A program made the translations under genes and the position numbers. DNA of 64,000 nt, taken from Oopsacas minuta (taxonomy: Eukaryota; Porifera; Hexactinellida; Lyssacinosida; Leucopsacidae). Positions 31,484 to 42,745 of the stretch are shown one piece after another. The DNA lies in NCBI GenBank assembly GCA_024704765.1, contig JAKMXF010000166.1:460743-524742 (forward strand), in the 5' to 3' direction. The notes under the pieces were generated by a model. The model did not search any database. It worked only from the letters and a program-made list of their open reading frames with translations, and had not been told where the DNA came from. Position 1 is the stretch's first letter; every line of letters starts with the position of its first letter.

Positions 31484-32260
31484 TATATCAATATTTTTCA
31501 TCTCGCCTGCCTTCCTGTTTCTATCTGAATTCAGTGATGAGCTATACGCTGAGAATTGTTATTATTAGGTGGTTGAATGTCTGATTAATACGAGCATATG
31601 TTTAAGTCCATAACAAGAGGGGCTTCTATTACTGGATATCTCTCTGCCATTTGTTCGGATTACTTTCATATTTGAGAAGAATTAGTTTGGCAGATAAATT
31701 GCTTTAGTTATAGAAGAGATAGGAAACCTGTAGCTGGTACAGTCCTGTACAATAGAATACAGCGTGATTGTATCTGTGGTTGTAAGCCGATTTAAGAAAG
31801 TTCTCTCAAGAGATGGGAGTCAATAATTGTATGTACATAGTATATTAATTCAAAATTCGATAGATATTATTATTATATTATTTTGCGTTATACCATGGTC
31901 CAGGGAGGCACAGGAAAAATTTTTCGTTGTTTTTGTGAATATAAAGTAAACAAATTATTGAAATATTTATTAGTTCATTTAGCAGTTTATACTTTGATCC
32001 TAAGACCACCACTGCCGATTATATAGTAAGATTTTGCTCCGGATTTGCCCGGGTTTAAAATCTTTGCCACGGACTATCCTAAATCCTGGTACCGCCCCTG
32101 AGCTAGACCTGTGTATATGCGATAAACTAATCAAGTTAGATTAACTTCAACTGCTCTACTGGTCTGTCGATCGACAATTTCGACTTTTCTAACCATCTTT
32201 TAATTTATATGTTTGTTATTTTCGAACCTATTTTAGCACCAATACTTGAATCTCTACCAG

Positions 32261-32914
32261 ATGACTATCCTAGCACTCTATGTTATTAACCGGGCAGGCA
32301 GTCTTATATTTGATCATGACTTTTCCCCCTCGAATATGGGAGTAGAAGTTACCTTTACTTACCCTTTTGAGATTATCCTTAAGGAAGAGCCAAACGGTCT
32401 CGTAGTATCATTTGGTTGTAGAGATGGGATTAAGATTGGACATGTATTAGTCTCAATTAACGGAGTTCCTGTCAGTGGATGTCATATGTCAGATGGAGGA
32501 GATGTCAGGGAATTCCTATCACGTCCAGAGAACTATCCGGTTTCTGTTAGGTTTTCAAAGTTAAAACCTAACGTGAATGAGCGAATAATGCTGAGCAGTA
32601 TGTTCAATACAATATACCATATGGCCAGTCAACTGTCTCCAGAGAAAAAATCAACTGGTATCCAGGAGATGGAGACAAGTGCATTTACTCTACACTGTCT
32701 GCAAACTTTGTCTGGCTTAAAATTCATTTATCTATCAGAACCTAAAACACAGGGTGTAGATGTACTCCTGAAGAAAACCTATGAGCTCTATGTAGACTTT
32801 GCTCTTAAGAATCCTTTCTATAATTTAGAGATGCCGGTTAGATGTGAATTGTTTGACAAGAATTTGATGTTATTAATAGAACAATCAGAGAAAGTTATCA
32901 GTGGAAATTTTTGA
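32261..32914 (+). CDS. TRAPPC4: TRAPP complex subunit 4 (synbindin)
   Basis: A 217-residue protein close to the family's usual 219. It begins with a longin-like strand (Leu-Tyr-Val-Ile-Asn-Arg-Ala-Gly). A PDZ-like insert in the middle has Phe-Gly-x-Arg-Asp-Gly-Ile-Lys-Ile-Gly-His and Ile-Asn-Gly. The strongly conserved C-terminal half has Ser-Gln-Leu-Ser-Pro, His-Cys-Leu-Gln-Thr-Leu-Ser-Gly and Asp-Phe-Ala-Leu-Lys-Asn-Pro-Phe-Tyr. The ATG at 32261 matches the family start; no ATG precedes it in the open frame. TRAPP is the Rab1 exchange factor and tethering complex of ER-Golgi and Golgi traffic; this role is inferred from family. Single exon. Confidence 0.95.
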   Translation: MTILALYVINRAGSLIFDHDFSPSNMGVEVTFTYPFEIILKEEPNGLVVSFGCRDGIKIGHVLVSINGVPVSGCHMSDGGDVREFLSRPENYPVSVRFSKLKPNVNERIMLSSMFNTIYHMASQLSPEKKSTGIQEMETSAFTLHCLQTLSGLKFIYLSEPKTQGVDVLLKKTYELYVDFALKNPFYNLEMPVRCELFDKNLMLLIEQSEKVISGNF

Positions 32915-35900
32915 ATACAATATACTATGATAAATATATTATTCGATTTGTTAATTAATTATATTGTACATATCTATTTTTAACTTATTAGGCTTTCCAA
33001 TTTCTCGTCCACATGTCATTCGGTACCGAATGGAATTATTCATTATTCTTAGTTTATTGGTTACATTTCCATACCAATACTATTCGAACACCTGGTGTTT
33101 TCGTTCTCAATTCTGTTAATTATATGACATCTGAATGGCTAATATATATCTTTGTTTAGACCTGTGTTTAAGTCATCGAGGCGAGTGATGAATTTGATTA
33201 TGGATTTAATCAATGATCAAATTCGTCAATGTTTATCAGTCGTCTCTGTATGAAGATTTAATTTCCAACCGTATTTCTTACTCGGTTTTAAATTATCATT
33301 TGCTTTTTATTATAGGCTCACATTGTAATAAATTATTCAAGCATACACGTCGCGGCTACAGTGCGAGTTGATTCAGCTAACACACAGCTCTGATAAGTCA
33401 TTAATAAAATTTTCGCAACATTAGCCCGTGCACATTAGCAGAGTGGCATAAATAGTGAAAGAATTGAAAGGAATGTTTGGAAATCTGTACTGACTGTACT
33501 TGAAATAATTCAAATTTGGGAAAAAGAAAGGTTTCTTTGTACCCTAAGGAACCAAAAATCTTGTTAATAATAATATTATTATTATTATTACTCCGTTAAG
33601 CGAACCTGGTTTATACAAATACTACTATGGGATATATTTAGATTTTTGGACAAGGGCATCTTAATATACTTGAATGTTCATAATATGCGACTCTCCAGCG
33701 AATAATGAATGCTCTATAGTCTAATTACAGTGGGAATCGTTAATGCGAACTTCAGCGGGCGGCAATTCGTATTAGCCAGTTACTGCTGTGTATTATTCTT
33801 ACCTACTATCTGTCTGGCATTGACAATTTAAGATAAAGAATAATGACAACCTCCCTCCATTAAGTAATACAATCATCAGCTGATTAGCTCAATTATTCAT
33901 TATATTATTTGTGATTAATTTTACTGAAGTATGACTTTTATTCATTTTATGCACTTTCTATAGTTTTCATAGATATACTTATTTCTCTCTATCGAATGAT
34001 TGCGTATACTTTATGTACTATAATTGTATGATGTACAGAGCATGGACAATCTACGATGATAGATTTCAGACTTCTGAATCATCAACAGACTAGATTGTGA
34101 GTTTTTACTTTCAATAAATATAATTTCGTATCTTCTCATTGTATCTTTGCTAGATTAAGATACATAAAGTGTGTTTTGATAAGTGTTTTATTGTACTGTC
34201 AAGTGATTAGGAAGCCGTGCATATGTAGCGATCGTTATCATAATGGTAATGAAGAGTGGGTTGGCTCAGCTGCCCATTCCTAATTATACTATCATTTCTT
34301 CTATAAAAAATGTAACGATTAATCGAATACTTCCCTCCTGCTAATCCTAGATTCCTATTCCCCTAAATACAGTCCCTAATAACACGGAAGGGAAAAAGCT
34401 TCCTAGAAATTAAACTATAACTCTTGAATGTATTCTATACTGTATCAAAACATACATTCAACTCTTGGATGTGTCCATCTCTATTACTATTTTTGTTTGT
34501 ATACTCAGGTCATCGTAAGCTCTACTAATTCGGGAGCCATGGTTGATCTGCCTAACCGCTTAAGCTCCCATATCTTGTATGTCCTCTTTACCGTAGGTAT
34601 TTCCGAGTGATCCTGCGGAAATATTACAGATCAGAGATTAATACGTAAATAATTATGTACAAATTCGTACTATATTATCAGGGATGGGAATAGCTAAGCT
34701 GCTAGCTGTTAGCAGCTATCGCTAAATTTAATTTCCATTTGTTTATTTCATTGCCATAGAAGACGATCCAGTTGTTCAGGTTTCAACCAGACCAACAATT
34801 GCGCTAGTAGCATTACTAATATAGATAATCTTCTTCAACCGACTAACTTTGGTGACTCGTATATTTTTTAGGTCAACTTGTCCAATTGACAACTGCTTTT
34901 ACGGCCTGTATGTATAAATATTGTCTAAATTGAGAGGTCAAATTTGTTGTTAGAAGTTCGAAAAGGCTGTTACAGCAATATTTTGGTTTAAAGTTATCCA
35001 TGGTGTAAAGAAACCAGAATTTATTAAGGATATATTTACAGTACTACATGTCCGCCCACCTTCCCGAAAGACATCTCGCCGAAGGACATCCTGCCGAGCT
35101 TTATTGGCTGTGGTGGAAGGATTGTTATCGAATAAGCAAGCGTTAATTGTTTTTATTTGTGTATGTATATCCACAATTATGAGAATTCAAAACACCTGAG
35201 TATGATACTGATAGTAGTTGTATTTGAATAATTTGAATACAATTACATTTAGAATACTTCATTTGAAGTTTAGTACATTTTGGAAAATCTTGACTGTATT
35301 TTCAAATTAGTTGAGCACATTTGGAAATTTCGAAAAACTAGAGCATTTTTGGAATTTTCTCTAATTATTGTGATACTTATTCTTTAATTATTACAATTAA
35401 TATTAAATATCTTTCGGCAATGTGTCCTAGCACCTTTGATTATAATAATAGATTTCATTATTTATACCTAAAATAAACTTTTGCCATTGAGCTAATTGAT
35501 GGGCGCGAATTCCTTAGAGACACATGACCACCTACAGTCCTACACCGATACTCCTTAAAAATATCCCAAAGATAACCCTGCTACCTTATCTGAGGGTTCA
35601 TCAATATTTGAAAGCTAAAGGAATAGGTAGCATCTAGTAAATTTGATGCTTTGTCCAGTATATGTACATCTGGTTTGTACGATGAGCGACTTCCTGTCTT
35701 TTACGACCACTTTCCGGTACAGATTATTTGACAAGACTTGTGATGAGCGACTATCTGCTGAACGTGACTACGATCCATATTTCTGGTTAGAAATCAAGGA
35801 CAATAGACATATAAAAGTTACTTGTACAATGATTTGTCGCTACAAGTCAACATAACTTGATACCCATTTGTTTCTATTCAAAAGGAAGTTACAATTTTTT

Positions 35901-36173
35901 TACAACGCTGAATTTACTGTACTTATTTTCAAATGTGTTTTTGGTAAGCTATAGTTAATTCGTTACTATGTGGATAATATCCGTATGGTTATATCATTAG
36001 TAAAACCTGTGATCAGCACCACCTATCATTTACAAGAATTTCTTCGGAAACCCGGGTGGTCGTAAGAGGCAGGTTTTACTATATATCCATCTACTAAGCT
36101 GCATGATACGTACGTAAAACATTTAACTTTTGAATCGTCAATTTTCGATAATTATTTATAATTGCACTTTCTG
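32915..36173. other. Intergenic, no gene seen
   Basis: About 3.3 kb, very AT-rich. The segment about 34740-34890 is similar to about 38870-39010 (shared TTGTTCAGGTTT and AGACCAAC text), marking another dispersed repeat. Several 60-75-codon open frames (34428, 34950, 35643) have no recognisable content and lie in repeat-like DNA. The convergent 3' end of MSH5 lies immediately to the right. Confidence 0.5.
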
Positions 36174-38630
36174 TTACAACTCTCTATAATCAACGAATAG
36201 CTGCTGTAAGAATGCCTGTATATTAGCAGTCTTCATGTCCAGAGCTAGAAATCTCTGTGTAATCTCTCTACACTGTATCAGATGCTCTATGTCCCTAACA
36301 CTCTCCTTCTTCTCGATTGACTTGTTTTCACGTATACGCTGAGTCACTTCATTAGCCCGTTCTATGACGTCATTAGGTAGCCCCACTTCTGCAGCTATAT
36401 GACACGCATAACTCTGCTTAGCAAATCCCGCAGTGAGTTTGTATAGAAATACCATTGCTCCAGTCTCATTCTGCATAACCTGCATAGTCTGGTACTCAAG
36501 CTGTTTAGAATTAGGTAATAACTCCAATTCAATAACATTATGGAAATGTGTTGAAGCTAATACGAAGGGACATCTCTCCTCAATTCTAAGCCAGTATATG
36601 AGTATAGCAGTCATAAGAGACATCCCGTCAGCTGTTTCTGTACCCTTCCCGAACTCATCTAACAGAACTAGGCTCCTACTAGTAGCCCCGTGTACAGCAG
36701 CTGATACCTGATCTAGCTCGATCATATAAGATGACATATCTACTCCTACAGTCTCTACAGTGTGTATCCTAGTATATATTCTGTCTAGTAGACATATTCG
36801 TGCTGAATCTGCTGGTATAAATGAACCTAAGTGAGCTAGATAGGATATTATACCCACCTGCTTGAGATAGATACTTTTCCCACTAGCATTCGGACCTGTT
36901 ATTAGTTTTATCTTCGCTGCACTTTGGCCTAATAGTGAGTCATTAGACACGAAAGGACACACACATAGTTCTTGTAACGGGTGACGTCCATTTTCTATTT
37001 CTATAACCATCTCATCGACAATAGAAGGACAAATAAAATTGTTTTCTTTAGCCCATAAAGCTAGTGCAATTAAACAGTCCAGCTCTGCAGAGAATTCTAA
37101 TAAATCTTTTAATACGATTGCTCTTTCAAATACAGCTTCCTGTAGTCTGTGCATTATATTAACTTCTATGTCGATTATGTCACAATGTACATCTCCTATT
37201 CTCTCATCCAATTCGCGTGTTTTCTCGCTTTTATAGTGTACAACTTCATCTGATAGGAAATAGAACGTAAGGCCATGATAGTCGAAATCTTTTGGATCAT
37301 TCATACCCGATCTGAGCGGTGTAGTTAATAGAAATCCTATTTGTGGGAGATATACTATGTTACATCTATCAATCTCATCTCCAAGGGATTCTAATTCCTC
37401 TCTTGCTATACGAGTTAATAGTTCCGGAAGAGAAGCGTATATTTGTTTCTTCTCATCGAGTGTAGCGTCCACTGCTTGTCTGACTACACATCTGCCTTGT
37501 AGCTTACTATCTTCAAAATCCACAACTTGTTCAATGAGTGCTGCTACCTCTTGCAATCTTATCACCATGTTCTCGTTTAAATTCTCGAATTGTATTACGT
37601 CATTGCTAAATTTCCTACACATCTGAGCAATGAAAATACCATTTGTAGCTGTTTTATATATGTTAGACCAATCATTTAAGTTGAGCTGTCCTTCAACGAG
37701 TTTACAGAATAATCGTTGTATACTTCCTATGTGTTTCAATGCATTGTGTAGTGATACGAGAATCTCATTAAGACGCGGATTGAGTAGATATTTAATAGCT
37801 CGTTGTCTCCTTTCTATTTTATGTTTGTTATTACTAGGGCGTAGGAACCACAGTTTGAGTAATTTGCTGCCTACCTTAGATTTCGTTTTGTTAGCAATAG
37901 AGAATAGAGATAGACCTTCTTTGCAGCCGGCTGCCTTATACACAGACGGATGTAGTTCAGTTTTGAATATCTGTAGAGATTTGAATACATTATAATCAAC
38001 TTGTAGCATTCCTTCTAGTCCAAATGTCTTGACAGCTACAACTGGGACGTGTGTATCTGCTCCATCTAAGTCTAATCCATTAGGCTGATGCTTTACAATA
38101 TAATACAATAGTGCACCAATGCATCTAACTAACTCTATACTTTCCTGTGGTAGCAGAGATGAGACGTATAATGAGCGCTCTTGATTGCTTAAATTCCTCA
38201 TTTGTAATGGCATCTCTAAGAGTGAGATTATGCGCTTCTGACTGACATCATAAAGGAAATTTACACTGGGAAGTATATGTATTTGTGTGTTCTTAATACG
38301 ACCCAATTCACTCTCTTTAAACTCAATTAGAACTGATTTTAATCGTTCATCCTGCTTAGCACTAGTTAGAATATGATTTGGCTCGATTTGTATTAAAATT
38401 CTTTTAAGAAATTCAAATGTATCTATCTCATGTCTGTCTGATAATAAGTCTAGTTCACATGTTTCTGTGTCATAATAACTAGCTGCTAATTTACAACTAG
38501 CCCACACTAAACTAAGAAATATTATCCCCTCATCTCTATCTTCCTCACCCTCCCATTTGTGTGGATGTTGATTACCAGTAGATTGGATTATATCTTCTGC
38601 CAAGAAACCTTTTTCAATAATGTCATCCAT
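36174..38630 (-). CDS. MSH5: MutS homologue 5 (meiotic crossover factor)
   Basis: An 818-residue MutS protein in one exon, similar in length to known MSH5. There is no N-terminal mismatch-recognition domain, as expected for MSH4/MSH5. Connector and lever regions fill about 30-540. The ATPase domain has Walker A Gly-Pro-Asn-Ala-Ser-Gly-Lys-Ser at 579-586, Walker B Leu-Leu-Asp-Glu at about 656-659 followed by Phe-Gly-Lys-Gly-Thr-Glu, and a Ser-Thr-His-Phe-His motif. Gly-Val-Asp-Met-Ser-Ser-Tyr and Pro-Asn-Asp-Val-Ile-Glu-Arg-Ala also fit MSH5. With MSH4 it forms a clamp that stabilises Holliday junctions in meiosis; its presence implies meiotic recombination in this organism. All key ATPase residues are intact. 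Confidence 0.95.
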   Translation of the reverse strand: MDDIIEKGFLAEDIIQSTGNQHPHKWEGEEDRDEGIIFLSLVWASCKLAASYYDTETCELDLLSDRHEIDTFEFLKRILIQIEPNHILTSAKQDERLKSVLIEFKESELGRIKNTQIHILPSVNFLYDVSQKRIISLLEMPLQMRNLSNQERSLYVSSLLPQESIELVRCIGALLYYIVKHQPNGLDLDGADTHVPVVAVKTFGLEGMLQVDYNVFKSLQIFKTELHPSVYKAAGCKEGLSLFSIANKTKSKVGSKLLKLWFLRPSNNKHKIERRQRAIKYLLNPRLNEILVSLHNALKHIGSIQRLFCKLVEGQLNLNDWSNIYKTATNGIFIAQMCRKFSNDVIQFENLNENMVIRLQEVAALIEQVVDFEDSKLQGRCVVRQAVDATLDEKKQIYASLPELLTRIAREELESLGDEIDRCNIVYLPQIGFLLTTPLRSGMNDPKDFDYHGLTFYFLSDEVVHYKSEKTRELDERIGDVHCDIIDIEVNIMHRLQEAVFERAIVLKDLLEFSAELDCLIALALWAKENNFICPSIVDEMVIEIENGRHPLQELCVCPFVSNDSLLGQSAAKIKLITGPNASGKSIYLKQVGIISYLAHLGSFIPADSARICLLDRIYTRIHTVETVGVDMSSYMIELDQVSAAVHGATSRSLVLLDEFGKGTETADGMSLMTAILIYWLRIEERCPFVLASTHFHNVIELELLPNSKQLEYQTMQVMQNETGAMVFLYKLTAGFAKQSYACHIAAEVGLPNDVIERANEVTQRIRENKSIEKKESVRDIEHLIQCREITQRFLALDMKTANIQAFLQQLFVDYREL

Positions 38631-39180
38631 TGTAAGTCTACTTCAGCTTTACAATTAATTATTTAATTCATTATCATTTATTGCTATGGAAGAAATGAAA
38701 ATCACATACTCGCTAGCTATAGCATTCTGTCAATAGGCGTATTTTGATTTTATACAAATTGTTTTAAATGTTTTATGATTTATGAGTTTGTTTTATACTT
38801 ATACTATTATTATTATTACGTAACACCGCTGACAAGAGGTTGTAACCAAATCTTGGGTATTATTAGTCACCAAAATCATTGCAGTCAGAGACTGTCTGAT
38901 TGTTCAGGTTTGAAACGGACCTTCATTAGGACTACTAATAGAAATAATATTAATCAAACAGACCAACTTTTGTGGTTCCATGTCAACTTGAGCAATGAAA
39001 TCTGCTTGCTACGGCTCTGAAATGGTGCTGGGTATAAAACATTAACTTTTGAAAAGTTTCAAACTCAGATGCAAATTTCCAGACTACACCTTCGGATATT
39101 CAACAAATACATTTCATCGTTAAAGATTGTTGTTCGAGTATGTTCAATGTGAAATTATTCGATTACCAGTTTAGTTAATA
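38631..39180. other. Spacer upstream of MSH5, with dispersed repeat
   Basis: About 550 bases that must contain the MSH5 promoter on its left side. The segment about 38870-39010 is similar to about 34740-34890. No gene. Confidence 0.45.
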
Positions 39181-39643
39181 CAGTGCAACCTCTATAAGCG
39201 GGGCAATTTTGCTACACCTTCACTCATTCCTCTATAAGCGGGGAATGGAAAATGGAGCGTACTTTAGAGAAATTATGTTTCAAGACTCACACCATTGAAA
39301 TTTACCTCTATAAGTATTAAGTAGGGAATTCTAGGAAACATTTTCTTGAATAATCAATTTTGTGCTAAATTTGGGAAAAAAACCACGTATTTATAGCTGA
39401 GATGAATTGAAATTTTTGGGTTCGTCAGAAAAAAAATTCTTACAAATTTGTATATTCAACCAACAACTTTAAGGCACATTATACAATCAAATATCATTGA
39501 AATAACAGTCGTTAGAGGAAGTGGCTATACATATTCACTCAAAAATCTCTGGTTAAAGGACATTTACATTTGAAATTATAAATGGGGAATGGGAGTATCA
39601 AGAGATTCGCTTCCCGTCCTCCCCACTTATAGAGGTTCTACTG
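39181..39643. mobile_element. Pogo/Tigger-like MITE, 463 bp
   Basis: The left end CAGTGCAACCTCTATAAGCG and right end CTTATAGAGGTTCTACTG are near-perfect inverse complements flanked by TA (39179-39180, 39644-39645). A second internal CCTCTATAAGCGGGG copy at about 39230 looks like a subterminal binding repeat. No coding capacity. A truncated relative is at 15190-15352. Confidence 0.85.
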
Positions 39644-40016
39644 TATCCTTTAACTCCAACAAATTTCCTAATCCATGAAGGTTCGAGATACTATTGTATA
39701 TAAATTGATCTAAAATCGTTTGAAATTGTAGTGAAGCATTATAGAAATACCTAGTTACTAGGTCCTAGAACATACACCGTATTGTCCTAATAGGAAGTTT
39801 ACATATGTTGGTTATTCAACGGCACACATTAACTGCTAATCTGATTACTCTATTCTCTGTCACAACGTATAGTGATTCAATTAAATATTATTTTACTGGT
39901 GAATCAGTATGTTATACGTATCACTAATCACGATGTACTAATAATTAATGTTTAAGTATTTTTGTGATTTGTATAAATAATCAAATATAAATACCTAATA
40001 AAATAAAATATGAAAA
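39644..40016. other. Non-coding, upstream of the MATE transporter
   Basis: About 370 AT-rich bases, no repeat or gene recognised. It presumably includes the promoter of the following gene. Confidence 0.35.
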
Positions 40017-41582
40017 ATGGATATCAAAATCTTTAAATGGATATTTGTGGAAATAAAGTTCCTTACTTTACTTGCACTCCCCACTTCCATTATCTGTCTA
40101 ACGGAAGGATTCCAGATGAAATTGAGTAATATTTTTATTGGTAGGAAATCAGGTGAGGATGTTAGTACAGAATTGAGCGCCCTATTCCTTGGCCAGATGA
40201 CAATCACAGTCACCGCGTATCCAATATTAGAAGGTTTGTCAGTATGTGTCAGTATTATCTGTTCTCAAGCGTATGGCGCAAATCAACCTAAATTAGTTGC
40301 TCTGTATTACTATAGAGTGTTATTTGTAGCTATTCTCATTTGCTTCCCTCTCTTCTCACTATTAATTAGCGTTTGTCCAATAGTCTACCTTTACACACAT
40401 AATTTGAAGTTGTCGATAGGTGCTGGTAGCTATACCACTATATTCTGTTGTGGATTTCCTGCTTATGCTTACTACAAGATATCTGTTTGTTTTCTTCAAT
40501 CACATAATATTGTTTGGAGTTCATTGATCTATCTTATACTCGGGAATATATCAAATGGAATTCTCCAATACATGTTCATATTTCATTATAACCAAGGAAT
40601 TGCTGGTGCAGCAGCTGCTTACGTCATCAGTTTATACATTATTGCGCTATTAATATTCACACATATTAGATTATCTCGTCAGAACCTGCCCAGTATGGAG
40701 TTTAGCATTGACTTGATCAGTGATTGGTCTCACACAGCTAAATACGCTATTCCAGCTTCCTTGCAAACGTTCTTTGGTACATTAGTCAGCAATATATTCC
40801 CAGTTTTCCTTTTGCTCTGGGTTTCTTATGACCAAAATCAGCTGGCTATATACTCCATAATGTATTCCTTATGGTTTATGTTCTCTTTATTTACCATGGG
40901 GTTTTCTAGGGCTCTAACAATACGTGTTGGTCAGCTGTTAGGTGCGAATAATACTGCCAGAGGCAAGAGATCTGCTATATTCGGAATTGCATTTGGTGAA
41001 ACTGTCATATTCTTCCTTTCTATTTTCATAATTGTGTGTAATCACCCATTTAGTCGTCTTTTCACGACGGATAAAAGTTTTGTTGAAGAGCTCTACTTCA
41101 ACTTACTTTTACTCCCATTTATTATCCTCAGTGATATTATTTTGTTAGGACAGGGAGTCATGAATGCCTGTGATATGCAACAAACTCAAGCTATCTTAAA
41201 GTTCTTTTTTATGGTTTTGTTAGGTTTTATTTTGGAATTCTTGTTGATAAACGTTTTTGCTTGGAAGGCACTGTTAATATTTTCCATACAAGGTTTGTTT
41301 CGTTTGTTATGCTTTGTTTGCTCTATGGTTATCCTCTTTTGTCGTGACTGGGATACCTTTACACTCAAAATAAAAGAGAGAACACAATCGACAGATAACT
41401 TTTTACAACCACAATTCTTTGAGAAAATATCTGTTTCTCACCTTTCCTCTCAGGAATCCAATGTTGGAAAATTCCAAAGATTTTCTAATTCAAAACTAAT
41501 CATAGTTTCTAAGTATGTTTTTTGTTTACTTTTGGGTGTGTCCATTTTTGTTGCTGTTAATTTAAGCGCTTTGTTGTTTTGA
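40017..41582 (+). CDS. MATE-family (SLC47-like) multidrug and toxin extrusion transporter
   Basis: A 521-residue membrane protein with about 12-13 hydrophobic helices in two six-helix halves. MATE hallmarks are the Ser-Gln-Ala-Tyr-Gly-Ala-Asn motif after helix 2 (about 88-94), Gly-Phe-Pro-Ala-Tyr in helix 4-5, the Gly-Ile-Ala-Gly-Ala-Ala-Ala-Ala-Tyr stretch at the end of helix 6, and Val-Gly-Gln-Leu-Leu-Gly-Ala-Asn at the equivalent place of the second half. The C-terminal extra helix (about 500-521) is typical of animal SLC47 proteins. Expected function is proton-coupled export of organic cations across the plasma membrane; this is inferred. The nearest ATG upstream (40010) is out of frame. 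Single exon. Confidence 0.92.
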   Translation: MDIKIFKWIFVEIKFLTLLALPTSIICLTEGFQMKLSNIFIGRKSGEDVSTELSALFLGQMTITVTAYPILEGLSVCVSIICSQAYGANQPKLVALYYYRVLFVAILICFPLFSLLISVCPIVYLYTHNLKLSIGAGSYTTIFCCGFPAYAYYKISVCFLQSHNIVWSSLIYLILGNISNGILQYMFIFHYNQGIAGAAAAYVISLYIIALLIFTHIRLSRQNLPSMEFSIDLISDWSHTAKYAIPASLQTFFGTLVSNIFPVFLLLWVSYDQNQLAIYSIMYSLWFMFSLFTMGFSRALTIRVGQLLGANNTARGKRSAIFGIAFGETVIFFLSIFIIVCNHPFSRLFTTDKSFVEELYFNLLLLPFIILSDIILLGQGVMNACDMQQTQAILKFFFMVLLGFILEFLLINVFAWKALLIFSIQGLFRLLCFVCSMVILFCRDWDTFTLKIKERTQSTDNFLQPQFFEKISVSHLSSQESNVGKFQRFSNSKLIIVSKYVFCLLLGVSIFVAVNLSALLF

Positions 41583-42105
41583 TGCCCCACAATTACTTTT
41601 CTCTTCTCCTCTTAATGTTTATCTATTCACTTATATATTTCTACTTATAATTGCTCATTAGCCATTTCTCAATATTTCTTTAATATTTGTTCTTTTCTTC
41701 CAATCCATAGACAGTTAAGCATATATTTCTCATTAACACATACACACAGTTATCATACTATTATATCTATAACTATCTCTATCTGTGTTAGATCTTTGTT
41801 ATTTTGATTTGGTTTTTGTGACTATCTATTATTGTAATACATTTTTGTGTAGAAATTCAGTAACCCTCGTTATAACAGTAATTACTGTATATCCTTATGC
41901 GAATGTGTTGGAAATTCTACAAACATCCATACTCCATAGACTACAATATAATACAGATAGGTGGTTTTGTGGATGTATTTGCGGATTGAACATTTAAGGG
42001 GAAATAATCTAAAGAATCAGTTAACTGATTCTTTATAAGAGTAAGGACTTCCATTTGTTAACCCAAAAGTTTCAATCCACCAAAATTGGGAGGTTTGATT
42101 ATATA
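41583..42105. other. Intergenic, no gene seen
   Basis: About 520 bases following the MATE stop. It has a long pyrimidine-rich stretch at 41590-41790, probably 3' UTR. The segment near 42015-42095 (AGTTAACTGATTCTTTATA, TTCAATCCACCAAAATTGGG) recurs near 45720-45785, so it is repeated. Confidence 0.45.
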
Positions 42106-42317
42106 CTCTAACCTCTCTTATCCGGGTAGAGCCGGACAACAGAAGTAAGAATTTCCCCGGATCTGAGAAACGTGTTAATGAAGTACGAGTAAAAACAGTT
42201 CTCTTATAAGGAATATTTACTGAAAATTGTCAAATTAATTTCATTCCTTTGGAAAAATGGTACCCGGTCGAGGGAAGTGGCCGTATCTCGGAGGTCAGGA
42301 TACGAGAGGTTCGAGTG
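42106..42317. mobile_element. Pogo/Tigger-like MITE, 212 bp
   Basis: The left end CTCTAACCTCTCTTATCC has a matching inverse at the right (TACGAGAGGTTCGAGTG), with TA flanks (42104-42105, 42318-42319). The ACCTCTCTTATCCGGG motif groups it with the elements at 18672 and 39181. Confidence 0.65.
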
Positions 42318-42479
42318 TACTTTTATTTTATTTATCAAACTTGTCTCTCTTTATTATTCGTTTGTCGGTTACTTTCCCATCTGTATTATATAATACGAGC
42401 CGCTTCTCTTGCTCTCGCTGCGCAGCTTGCGAACACTGTGTTCGCATCGGACTCGGAACTTCGTGCATCGAAATTAGCA

Positions 42480-42745
42480 AATTATAAAATTGCAAAATTG
42501 ATTTATAAATTAATATTTCAACAATTTGTTTACTTTATATTCATAAAAACAACAATAAATTTACATATGATTAATTCGAAAGTGTGAAAATCGGAATCAG
42601 CATACTCGATTACCCTAATGTAATTGTGTTCTTTTCTATATTATCACCAGGAGGATATGTTTTTCCTTTATTATTATAATAGAAAGTGGACAAATACATA
42701 AACAAACACCCCCACAAGAATTGAGTTTTAATTATATATGATACA
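42480..42745 (-). repeat. Dispersed repeat family B, copy (inverted)
   Basis: Inverse of the order seen at 24700 and 44279: the TTTACTTTATATTCATAAAA and GTGTGAAAATCGGAATCAGC blocks come first, and AACAAACACCCCCACAAGAA plus TTGAGTTTTAAT come last. Just before it (about 42395-42475) is the GCTTCTCTTGCTCTCGCTGC tail also found near 46475. Confidence 0.65.

Larger units (their letters stand above)
29491..32099. mobile_element. Large foldback element with about 400-480-bp inverted arms
   Basis: The left arm 29491-29882 and right arm 31617-32099 are inverted complements. They start with AGGGGCGGTCCCAGGATTT on the left and end with the corresponding AAATCCTGGTACCGCCCCT on the right. The right arm is longer because it has gained a family B fragment (about 31910-31980). 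Between the arms lie about 380 bases of its own spacer plus a nested Tc1 element. No transposase belongs to the foldback itself. A clear target duplication was not established. Confidence 0.82.

Noticed and set aside
32246-32260. TRAPPC4 start at 32246
   Set aside because: That codon is TTG; the ATG at 32261 matches the family's N-terminus.
36433-37995. Plus-strand open frames of up to 121 codons
   Set aside because: They lie antisense to the intact MSH5 gene and have no recognisable content.
42249-42587. 112-codon open frame
   Set aside because: Starts in a MITE and runs through the GCTTCTCTTGCTCTCGC repeat tail and family B; not a gene.
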